A stretch of 10,233 nucleotides of DNA from Natronohydrobacter sp. GTDB taxonomy: Bacteria; Pseudomonadota; Alphaproteobacteria; Rhodobacterales; Rhodobacteraceae. Below are positions 1 to 6,975 of the stretch, piece after piece (positions within the stretch are counted from its first letter, which is position 1; each line of letters opens with the position of its first letter). The translations under genes were made by a program, and so were the position numbers. The notes beneath the pieces were generated by a model that was not told the origin of the DNA, made no database searches, and saw only the letters and a program-made list of their open reading frames with translations. The stretch is taken from assembly GCA_007117255.1 (NCBI GenBank), contig SKGU01000014.1, positions 1 to 10,233 of the forward strand, given 5' to 3'.

Positions 1-24
1 CCCCCCTCCCCCAACTCATCCACC

Positions 25-1242
25 TCAGATCAGTTGTCGCTGGGCAATGATTTTGGGAATTGCTTTCTTCACCTTGAAGAAGCCAGCACTCGCATGGGGC
101 CAGATCGCTGCATCCCAAGGGCGTTGCCATTCGCAAAACCGGATGTTTTGCGCCTGAAGTGCGGGCTGTGCCTCAATGATCCAGTCGCGCAAAGGCCCCT
201 CCGGAACATAGGGCGACACGATCTGGCGTGCACCCGCCTTGACGGCCCATGTTGCCAGATCAGACGAAACGCCAGCACGCTTCATTTCGAAAGCCTGCCC
301 CAATCTCCCCCCTGCATCGGCAAGCGCGCCTGCTTCAAATGTCAGCACATCATCGGCCACATCGCGTGGCGATCGCAGATGTGACGCAGACAAGGCGACC
401 ACTGCGCGCAGATCGGACAGTTCATTCGCAAAATCCTCGACGCGGCAATCCTCTTCGGTCACAAGCAACAGGCTTGGGGCGGCGCTTTCCGGAGCAATCG
501 GCACGCGCAGAGGCGTGACTGCAGGCAGACCGTCTGGTTCTGATGCATCCAGCCCTTGAGTGACGACCGCCAGATCTGCCTCGCGCGGTGCAAAGCGCCC
601 GCCAGTGTATTTCGCGATATTCCATGCCTGCGCCGCATAGAACTTGCCGCGCGTATGCAGCCCCGCAACCCAGCGCCACCCCAAGGTATTCGAGGCCGGG
701 TCGCCATCCAGCAAATGCCGATAGAAGAAATCCGCCCCCAGCCGCCACGGCAGGTCCAGCGTGAATATCCAGATCGACGCAAACCACATCCGCGCATGAT
801 TGTGCAGATAGCCGGTTTCCACCAATTCACGCGCCCATGCGTCGAAACACGCAATCCCCGTCTGACCTGCTTCGGCCTGATCCAGATTGCGGCGCAACGC
901 GCGGTCACGCGATACTGCATCCATATCCTGCAACACACCGTCACGGTAACGCGCCCAAACCCCCGGTCTGTGTTCTAGCCAGCCTTTGAAATAGCTGCGC
1001 CAGATCACCTCTTGAATGTATTTTTCTGCACCTTCCGGACCATGCGCCTCCAGCGCTGCCGCGACGGCCTCTTCCTCCAGCACCAGCCTGCGGCGGATAT
1101 AGGGTGAGAGGCCGGACACATCCTTGTGTCCATCAGGCCCATAGTCATAATTTCGCCCGGACGTATAGCGCCGCCCCATGCGCGGCGTGAAATCCGCCAG
1201 GCGCGCCAGACCCGCAGCGCGCGTCGGTGTGAACTCTCGCAT
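25..1242 (-). CDS. Photolyase/cryptochrome-like FAD-binding protein with permuted domain order
   Basis: This 405-residue protein opens directly with the helical FAD-binding domain of the photolyase/cryptochrome family (about residues 20-220). Visible motifs are LSPYIRR (45-51), QEVIWRSYFKGW (77-88), GQTG (126-129), LHNHARM (146-152), LLDGDPASN (177-185) and GWRWVAG (188-194). By spacing against E. coli photolyase, N185 matches the flavin-N5 Asn378, W189 and W166 match W382 and W359, and E78/W81 match the substrate-contacting E274/W277. The usual N-terminal alpha/beta antenna domain is absent. Instead residues 255-405 resemble a degenerate version of that domain (GARQIVSPYVPEGPLRDW, then WDAAIWPHASAGFF), so the order looks reversed. 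The Arg of HNR is His149 and the distal triad Trp is missing. It lies 50 nt after rmuC, with an AAGGA ribosome site 8 nt before ATG. DNA repair or blue-light sensing are both possible; the family is clear, the activity is not. Confidence 0.85.
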   Translation of the reverse strand: MREFTPTRAAGLARLADFTPRMGRRYTSGRNYDYGPDGHKDVSGLSPYIRRRLVLEEEAVAAALEAHGPEGAEKYIQEVIWRSYFKGWLEHRPGVWARYRDGVLQDMDAVSRDRALRRNLDQAEAGQTGIACFDAWARELVETGYLHNHARMWFASIWIFTLDLPWRLGADFFYRHLLDGDPASNTLGWRWVAGLHTRGKFYAAQAWNIAKYTGGRFAPREADLAVVTQGLDASEPDGLPAVTPLRVPIAPESAAPSLLLVTEEDCRVEDFANELSDLRAVVALSASHLRSPRDVADDVLTFEAGALADAGGRLGQAFEMKRAGVSSDLATWAVKAGARQIVSPYVPEGPLRDWIIEAQPALQAQNIRFCEWQRPWDAAIWPHASAGFFKVKKAIPKIIAQRQLI

Positions 1243-1295
1243 GATCCTGATCCTTGTTACCTGCCGCGAAGTTAGGTCAGGCCGTCACAGGATCA
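1242..1295 (-). other. Inverted repeat spanning the rmuC stop and the next gene's start codon
   Basis: An 8-bp perfect inverted repeat (TGATCCTG at 1242-1249, CAGGATCA at 1288-1295) is separated by 38 nt. In the minus-strand transcript one arm begins with the rmuC stop codon. The other arm sits just after the AAGGA ribosome site and includes the A of the photolyase-like gene's AUG. Pairing could mask that start until a ribosome finishing rmuC opens the helix. The repeat is seen directly; the regulatory role is inference, and the loop is long, so the structure may be weak. Confidence 0.35.
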
Positions 1296-2351
1296 ATCCG
1301 GCGGGCCGGCGAAGTCCAGATCATCCAGCCGCACGCCCCGCCGGGTGATCTTATCCGCCGAAATACGCAAATCTGACAAATCGCCCTGCACTTGCGCGAA
1401 ATGGCTTTCCAGCTTCGCCACGCGCGCACCAACCCGCGCCGCATCTTCGACCAGCAGCTGCACTTCGCGCCGGATTGTGCGGGCCTCATCGCGCAAACGG
1501 GTGTCCTTGAGCACCGCGCGTAGCGTATTCAGCGTCGCCATGCAGGTCGAAGGAGATACGATCCACACCCGCGCGGCGAAGCTCTCGCGCAGCACATCAG
1601 GCAAGCTGGCGTGAACTTCCGCATAAACGGCTTCCGAAGGCAGAAACATAAGCGCGCCATCAGCCGTTTCTCCGGGCAGGATGTAGCGTTCTGAAATGGC
1701 GCGTATATGGCCGCGTAGCGCGCGCGACAGCGCTTTGCGAGCCTCGACACGGGCGCCTTCATCTGCCGCGCGGGTCAGTGCTTGCCATGCTTCCAGCGGG
1801 AACTTGGCATCCACCGCCAAAGGTGGCGCAAGATGGATAAGCGCGTCCACCCGCCGCCCATTCGACAATGTTGCTTGCAGACTATAGGCATCGGGCGGCA
1901 GTGCATCGGCAAGAAGCGCCTCCAACTGCACCTCGCCAAAGGCACCACGCGCCTGCTTGTTCGACAAGATATCCTGCAAACTCAGAACATTGCCAGACAG
2001 GGCTTCGATCTTGGCCTGTGCTGCATCGATCACCTGCAAACGCTCGCGCAGCGCCCCCATGCTGGCCGCGGTTGCTTGCGCATTCCCCGACAGTGTATCG
2101 CCCATGTAGCGGCCCATATCCGCCAACCGCGATTCCACCAGCCCGATCACCTGTGTCTGGCTTTGCGCCACATGACCAAGACCGCCTGCAAGCTGCTGCT
2201 GTGCTTCGTTCAGCGATGACAGCCGCGAATCGAGCACGGCAAGGCGTGAAGAAAGCGGCCCCAAAACGCGTACCAGACGCCATAGAACCGCCAGCGCCAC
2301 AACACTCAGCACAAGGCCGATTACAACCGGATCATCCCAGGTCAGCGTCAT
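1293..2351 (-). CDS. rmuC: DNA recombination protein RmuC homologue
   Basis: This 352-residue protein belongs to the RmuC family, which limits certain recombination events such as inversions at short repeats in E. coli and is predicted to have a PD-(D/E)XK nuclease-like core. A membrane segment spans about residues 9-30, followed by a coiled-coil-like region to about 130. The core begins at RGAFGEVQLEALL (135-147) and continues through VDALIHL (168-174), VDAKFPLEAW (180-189), HIRAISERYILPGETAD (215-231), LMFLPSEAVYAE (234-245) and VWIVSPSTCMATL (262-274). Candidate acidic/lysine core residues are E140, D169, D181 and K183. Its ATG overlaps the mutL stop as ATGA and no Shine-Dalgarno sequence precedes it, so translation is probably coupled to mutL. 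At 352 residues it is shorter than E. coli RmuC (about 475), mainly in the coiled coil and tail. Family assignment is strong; nuclease activity is unproven. Confidence 0.93.
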   Translation of the reverse strand: MTLTWDDPVVIGLVLSVVALAVLWRLVRVLGPLSSRLAVLDSRLSSLNEAQQQLAGGLGHVAQSQTQVIGLVESRLADMGRYMGDTLSGNAQATAASMGALRERLQVIDAAQAKIEALSGNVLSLQDILSNKQARGAFGEVQLEALLADALPPDAYSLQATLSNGRRVDALIHLAPPLAVDAKFPLEAWQALTRAADEGARVEARKALSRALRGHIRAISERYILPGETADGALMFLPSEAVYAEVHASLPDVLRESFAARVWIVSPSTCMATLNTLRAVLKDTRLRDEARTIRREVQLLVEDAARVGARVAKLESHFAQVQGDLSDLRISADKITRRGVRLDDLDFAGPPD

Positions 2352-4180
2352 CTGCGGCCGAATAGTTTTTCAATATCCGCCAGTCCCAGATGCACGTAAG
2401 TAGGCCGCCCATGATTGCATTGTCCAGATAGCGGCGTCGCTTCCATCTCGCGCAAAAGTGCGTTCATTTCCTCGACTCGCATTACCCGGCCAGAACGGAC
2501 AGAGCCGTGACAAGCCATACGCGAGAGCACCGCGTCAAGGCGAGCTTCCAACTCACGGCTATGACCAAAGTCTTCGAGCTCGTCCAGAATATCGCGGATC
2601 AGACCCTTCGCGTTGATTTGTCCAAGTACTGCAGGAATTTCACGCACCAGAACACTGCTCCCGCCGAACCCCTCGATACCGAGGCCAAGTTTGGCAAGGT
2701 CTGGCGCGATTTCCAGAAGCCGCGCTGACTCTGACGCAGTTACCTCTACGATATCGGGGATCAGCAACGTCTGTGTCGCGACCCCGTTCTCGGCACGTTG
2801 CCGCTTCAGGCGTTCATATACAAGGCGTTCATGCGCGGCATGCTGATCGACGATCACAATGCCCTGCGCGGTCTGTGCGACGATGTAATTCTCATGCAAC
2901 TGCGCACGCGCGGCCCCCAAGGGGGTTTCAGCAGGCGCATCCGTTGGAGCCTCATGACGGGCCGATACCGGAGCCTGATCACCCCAGAATGCAGGAGCTT
3001 CCGCCAATCCGTCAGGCGCCTGCAACTGATAGGTACTGCGCAAGGCGCCGGCAGAGGGGCGGTCCATCTGATAGCTGCGCGGCGCTGTTGACTGCGGCTG
3101 CATCGCACCCAGCATCGCTCCGGCGACTGTGCTCGACGCCCGGTGCCCTGCCCCTGCAAGCGCATGGCGCAAGGCGCTGACCAGGAGCCCCCGCGCAAGT
3201 CCGGGGTCGCAGAACCGCACTTCGGATTTTGCGGGATGCACATTTACATCCACAAGTTCCGGCGCGCAATTCAGAAACAATGCAACGACTGGATGGCGGT
3301 CGCGCGGCAAGACATCGGCATAGCCCGCGCGCAGTGCTCCCAGAAGCATCTTGTCGCGCACAGGCCGACCATTGACGAACAGATATTGCGCCACCGCCGC
3401 GCCCCGTGAATAGGTGGGTAAGGCCGCAAACCCCGTCAGACGCAGCCCGTCGCGTTCTGCGTCAATGCACAAGGCATTCTCCGTGAAATCACGGCCAAGG
3501 ATTGTGGCCATGCGCTCTTCCAGCGCATCAAACAGCGCGCCTTGCGCTGCATCCGCGCGGAAGACCTCGCGCGGCGCATCGCCCGACACATCCGACAGCG
3601 TGAAACTGACATAGGGTTCCGCCAATGCCAGACGTTTGACCACATCGGCAATCGCTTGCGCTTCGGCCCGGTCTGAGCGCATGAATTTCAACCGCGCAGG
3701 TGTCGCAAAGAACAGGTCACGCAATGTGACAGTCGTGCCATAGCTTGCAGCATCAGGACGCACATCACCCATGCGACCGCCATCCACGGTAAGCCGCGCT
3801 CCATCGCCGCCGACCGCACGGCTGGTGATTGTCAGCCTGCCGACACTGCCCAGCGAGGGCAGCGCTTCTCCACGAAAACCGAATGAATGTATGTTCAGCA
3901 GGTCAGACCCGTCGATTTTCGAAGTCGCATGCCGCGAAAGCGCAAGTGGAAGGTCTTGCGCGATCATGCCGTGTCCGTCGTCGCGCACCCGGATTAATGT
4001 CTTGCCGCCGTCGGCATAGTCGATGTCAATCCGCCCGGCGCCAGCGTCGAGTGCGTTTTCGACAAGTTCCTTAACCGCAGAGGCTGGCCGCTCCACCACT
4101 TCGCCAGCCGCGATGCGGTTGACTGCCGCTTCGTCAAGCTGGCGAATTTCAGGGCGTATATTGCGATCCGGTGCGTTCAT
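2348..4180 (-). CDS. mutL: DNA mismatch repair protein MutL (endonuclease type)
   Basis: MutL links mismatch recognition by MutS to strand removal. The N-terminal GHKL ATPase domain shows NRIAAGEVVERPAS (21-34), the general-base region KELVEN (E38, N42), DDGHGM (67-72), RHATSKI (83-89), GFRGEAL (101-107) and GTTVTLRDLFFATPARLKFM (148-167). A variable linker (about 330-425) leads to the C-terminal dimerisation/endonuclease domain: DQHAAHERLVYE at 445 (matching DQHAX2EX4E), ACHGSVR at 556, CNHGRP at 588 and FGRR at the end. QTLLIP (470-475) fits the sliding-clamp motif QXX(L/I)XP. This is the nicking MutL used where MutH is absent. I chose ATG at 4180 (610 residues); an in-frame GTG at 4201 would add seven residues unlike the family. 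Neither start has a good ribosome site. The gene follows the second M16 gene by 40 nt and overlaps rmuC by 4 nt. Confidence 0.97.
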   Translation of the reverse strand: MNAPDRNIRPEIRQLDEAAVNRIAAGEVVERPASAVKELVENALDAGAGRIDIDYADGGKTLIRVRDDGHGMIAQDLPLALSRHATSKIDGSDLLNIHSFGFRGEALPSLGSVGRLTITSRAVGGDGARLTVDGGRMGDVRPDAASYGTTVTLRDLFFATPARLKFMRSDRAEAQAIADVVKRLALAEPYVSFTLSDVSGDAPREVFRADAAQGALFDALEERMATILGRDFTENALCIDAERDGLRLTGFAALPTYSRGAAVAQYLFVNGRPVRDKMLLGALRAGYADVLPRDRHPVVALFLNCAPELVDVNVHPAKSEVRFCDPGLARGLLVSALRHALAGAGHRASSTVAGAMLGAMQPQSTAPRSYQMDRPSAGALRSTYQLQAPDGLAEAPAFWGDQAPVSARHEAPTDAPAETPLGAARAQLHENYIVAQTAQGIVIVDQHAAHERLVYERLKRQRAENGVATQTLLIPDIVEVTASESARLLEIAPDLAKLGLGIEGFGGSSVLVREIPAVLGQINAKGLIRDILDELEDFGHSRELEARLDAVLSRMACHGSVRSGRVMRVEEMNALLREMEATPLSGQCNHGRPTYVHLGLADIEKLFGRR

Positions 4181-4187
4181 GCCACAT

Positions 4188-4217
4188 GATATAGCACGCA
4201 CCGCGTCGATCTGCCAA
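4188..4217 (-). promoter_or_regulatory. Candidate mutL promoter (possibly leaderless transcript)
   Basis: Read on the minus strand, TTGGCA (4212-4217; five of six matches to the -35 consensus) is followed after 18 nt by TATATC (4188-4193; four of six matches to -10). Only 7 nt separate the -10 from the chosen mutL ATG, so transcription would begin at or near the start codon. This agrees with the missing Shine-Dalgarno sequence. Short promoter matches arise by chance, so this remains a candidate. Confidence 0.35.
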
Positions 4218-4220
4218 GGG

Positions 4221-5516
4221 TCAGTTCAAGCCGACAGGCTGACCAACTACCACAAAAAACAGCGCCTCAGGGTCAAACAGACGCGCGGCGAGATCATTGA
4301 CTTCGTCCAGTGTCAGCACATCGATCAAATCATTGCGAATGTTGACGTAATCCCGATCAAAGCCCTGATACTGCATCGAGGCCATGATAGACGCGATTGA
4401 CCCATTTCCATCAAATCGCAGAGGGTACGCGCCCGTCAGATAGGTCTTGATGCGGTCAAGCTCTTCTGCAGTGACACCATCGCGGCCCATCCGCGCCCAT
4501 TCCTCTCGCAGCAGTTCTATCACAATCTCAACATTGGCATTGTCAGTTGACAGTCGCCCCTGGTAGCTTTCGCCCAATGCGCCAGAAGAAAGAAACGCGC
4601 CAATTCCGTAAGTAAGGCCACGTTCTTCGCGCAAACTCCGCATCAGTCTTGTGCCGAAGCGCCCACCACCGAATATTTCATTCACAACAAAAGCTGTCAG
4701 AAACTCCGGATCATCGCGGGCAATACCATCATGGCCAAAAGCGACCACCGATTGCGGACCGTCAAAAGGTACGATCTCCAGCCCCGGTTCTGCGAGGAAC
4801 TCTGCTCTCTCCGGGATCGGCCAACCCGTTTCGGGGATGCCTTCAAACAGCCGATCAACCAATACACCAAGCTCTTCAGCCGAGATATCGCCAGCCGCGC
4901 CGATATAGACCCGGTCACGCGCGATTGCACCCCTATGTGCGTCCAGAAGCGCCGCACGGTCCAGCGCGGCAACGGTATCCGCGGTGCCATTGGTTTCGCG
5001 TGCATAGGGATGCTCACCAAAAGCAGCCCGCGCGAAAGCTCGTGACGCCAGAGTGTTTGGCTCTAGCTGATCACGGCGCAACTGTGCCAAGACCTGAGCG
5101 CGTTCGCGCGCGATCGCGTCTTCATCAAAACGTGGATCGACCAGCGCAAGGCGGAGATGATCAATCGTCGCCTCGGCATCTTCTGTCAAAAAGCGCGCCG
5201 ACACAGAAACAGAATCTCGTCCTGAACTAAAACTCAACCGCGCAGCCAGTTCTTCGGTGCGGGTAGCAAAGGCCTGTGCATCCATATCCCCTGCCCCCTG
5301 GCTGAGCAACGAGGCCATCAGATTAACTGCCCCCGCCTGATCGTCACTTTCCAGCGACGCACCACCTGCAAAGATCAAATCGATCGCCACGAAGGGGATC
5401 GAACGTTCCTCAACCAGCCAGACGGTCAAACCAGACGGTGTCGTGACAGGGGTGATATCGACCTCTGCCCGCAGGGGAAACGCGATGAGAATAAACAGCG
5501 CGACAAATCGTTTCAT
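4221..5516 (-). CDS. M16 family peptidase homologue, non-catalytic subunit
   Basis: This 431-residue exported protein has a short signal peptide (about residues 1-17, MKRFVALFILIAFPLRA) and two M16-type domains (about 25-170 and 190-370). Where the active enzyme has HFLEH, this protein has NLMAS (65-69), so all three motif residues are lost and zinc catalysis is not expected. The C-terminal half keeps the conserved block GGGRFGTRLMRSLREERGLTYG (283-304), including the Arg and Tyr (R296/R299, Y303) that bind substrate in the non-catalytic partner of M16 heterodimers. Its ATG overlaps the stop of the upstream catalytic M16 gene as ATGA, with GGAG 7 nt before the start, so the two are almost certainly co-translated and probably form one periplasmic heterodimer. 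The substrate is unknown. Confidence 0.93.
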   Translation of the reverse strand: MKRFVALFILIAFPLRAEVDITPVTTPSGLTVWLVEERSIPFVAIDLIFAGGASLESDDQAGAVNLMASLLSQGAGDMDAQAFATRTEELAARLSFSSGRDSVSVSARFLTEDAEATIDHLRLALVDPRFDEDAIARERAQVLAQLRRDQLEPNTLASRAFARAAFGEHPYARETNGTADTVAALDRAALLDAHRGAIARDRVYIGAAGDISAEELGVLVDRLFEGIPETGWPIPERAEFLAEPGLEIVPFDGPQSVVAFGHDGIARDDPEFLTAFVVNEIFGGGRFGTRLMRSLREERGLTYGIGAFLSSGALGESYQGRLSTDNANVEIVIELLREEWARMGRDGVTAEELDRIKTYLTGAYPLRFDGNGSIASIMASMQYQGFDRDYVNIRNDLIDVLTLDEVNDLAARLFDPEALFFVVVGQPVGLN

Positions 5517-6859
5517 TGGCTCAACTCCGCCGTTTGGGGGCGCATCAGGTGGCCTGTAACAGAGGCTCGTTTATCTAGCAGCATCTGCCCCGCGGCCAGC
5601 ACATCCTCTGGTGTCACTGCATCAATCGCGTCAATCCAACCCTCGACATCCTCAACCGTCAATCCAATGCTCAAGCCCACACCATATTGCCGCGCGCGCC
5701 CCTGCATATCATCAAGACCAAAAATCTCAGAGGCGCGAATCTGGTGCCGAACTCGCTCGAACTGTTCGGGATCGATGCCTTCTTCCAGAAACTCGGCGAC
5801 GACGCGATCAAGGGCCGCTTCAGCATCGGACAATGACACACCCTCGACCGGGGTGATGCCCAACATGAACATGCCATAATCACGCATCGTACCCATGTAG
5901 CTGGCCCATGCCGATAGCGCTATGCCTTCATCAAAGGTCAAACGACGTTCCAGAACAGATGTCGTAGATGACCCGCCTAGAAGTGCAGCAAGCATTTGCA
6001 GGGCCGCAGCTTCGCCCTGATCGCCACTGCGGCGCGGGGGCGCAAGGTAGATGCGGCTGACATAGGGATTGCCTACACGCGCATCTTCCATAACAACCCG
6101 GCGTTCGGCCAGATGTGGCGGCTCAGTCGGGCGCTCGACCGGGGCAATGGCAGGATTCGCAGGGATTGCGCCGTAATGCTGCCTGGCCAATGCAAGTGCC
6201 TCATCCGTGTCCACATCGCCAGCAATCACAAGGATCGCGTTATTGGGACCGTAATGCGCGGCGTAGAAATCCATCGCCATCTCGTCGGTAAGCACTGCCA
6301 TGTCATGCCGCCAGCCGATAATTGGCACACCATAAGGATGCTCCTTGAACAAGGCTGCAAGCATTGCCTCATTGAACTGCGCGCCAACACGGCTTTCCAA
6401 AACCTGCCCGCGCTCTTCAAGGATCACATCACGTTCGGGTAGCCATTCTGCCTCTGTGAATGACAGATTCTGCATACGGTCGGCTTCCATTTCCATCATC
6501 AATTCCAGCCTGTCCGCTGCAACTCGCTGGAAGTAGCCTGTGTAATCCCAAGACGTAAAAGCGTTGTCGCGCCCGCCATTGGCCTCGACCACAGATGAAA
6601 ATTCACCGGGCGCCATAGTTTCGGTACCCTTGAACATCAAATGCTCTAGAAAATGTGCGATGCCCGATTGCAGGGGCGGTTCATCCGCCGCCCCGACACG
6701 GTACCAGACCATATGGACGACGACCGGGGCGCGACGGTCTTCGATCACGACGATTTCCAACCCATTGTCCAGCGTCGTATGTGTGACAGGGCTGGCATGT
6801 GCCATCGTCGTAAAGCTGACTACAAAAACGAGTGTCGAAAAAAGCCTGCTTACGAACAT
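5513..6859 (-). CDS. M16 family zinc metallopeptidase, catalytic subunit
   Basis: This 448-residue insulinase/processing-peptidase-like enzyme has a signal peptide (about residues 1-22, ending TMAHA) and should act in the periplasm. The inverted zinc motif HFLEH lies at residues 69-73, followed by MFKGTE. The third zinc ligand is probably E149 in VILEER, 76 residues later as expected for M16. The second domain contains LLGGSSTTSVLERRLTFDEG but lacks the R...GLTY signature found in the neighbouring subunit. I chose ATG at 6859 because GGAGG lies 5 nt upstream and the signal peptide starts there; a frame extension to 6967 adds 36 residues unlike any signal or M16 sequence. The 116-nt gap upstream contains a CATAAT -10-like element (6876-6881) but no good -35. 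Substrate not determinable from sequence. Confidence 0.95.
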   Translation of the reverse strand: MFVSRLFSTLVFVVSFTTMAHASPVTHTTLDNGLEIVVIEDRRAPVVVHMVWYRVGAADEPPLQSGIAHFLEHLMFKGTETMAPGEFSSVVEANGGRDNAFTSWDYTGYFQRVAADRLELMMEMEADRMQNLSFTEAEWLPERDVILEERGQVLESRVGAQFNEAMLAALFKEHPYGVPIIGWRHDMAVLTDEMAMDFYAAHYGPNNAILVIAGDVDTDEALALARQHYGAIPANPAIAPVERPTEPPHLAERRVVMEDARVGNPYVSRIYLAPPRRSGDQGEAAALQMLAALLGGSSTTSVLERRLTFDEGIALSAWASYMGTMRDYGMFMLGITPVEGVSLSDAEAALDRVVAEFLEEGIDPEQFERVRHQIRASEIFGLDDMQGRARQYGVGLSIGLTVEDVEGWIDAIDAVTPEDVLAAGQMLLDKRASVTGHLMRPQTAELSQ

Positions 6860-6948
6860 ATGGTCCTCCGGGGTAATTATGTGCCGGAAAGTACTGTCTT
6901 GCGGCCGGGTTTCAAGCCCATCAACGCAAGCGTGATTCACTGCGAGGC

Positions 6949-6965
6949 GCCGGGGCTTGCCCGGC
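6949..6965 (-). terminator. GC-rich hairpin after the DUF4399 gene
   Basis: A perfect 6-bp stem (GCCGGG and CCCGGC) with a 5-nt loop begins 10 nt downstream of the DUF4399 stop codon. No T-run follows it, so it is not a standard intrinsic terminator. It could protect the mRNA 3' end, act as a pause site, or be a repeated palindrome of the genome. The palindrome is certain; the function is a guess. Confidence 0.35.
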
Positions 6966-6975
6966 ACCTAACGGC

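Noticed and set aside
1..24. G-rich run on the minus strand just past the photolyase-like gene, considered as a quadruplex or ribosome site for a next gene
   Set aside because: Only two long G-runs are visible before the window ends, too few for a standard quadruplex, and no start codon can be seen downstream.
4181..4201. GTG start for mutL at 4201
   Set aside because: It adds MRAISCG, which is unlike family N-termini. The ATG at 4180 better matches the family, although neither has a Shine-Dalgarno sequence.
4649..5230. A 193-codon open frame on the plus strand opposite the second M16 gene
   Set aside because: The translation is a low-information Arg/Pro/His-rich sequence and the opposite strand encodes a clear M16 protein.
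6860..6967. N-terminal extension of the first M16 gene
   Set aside because: The extra 36 residues precede a good signal peptide, and a GGAGG site sits just before the ATG at 6859.
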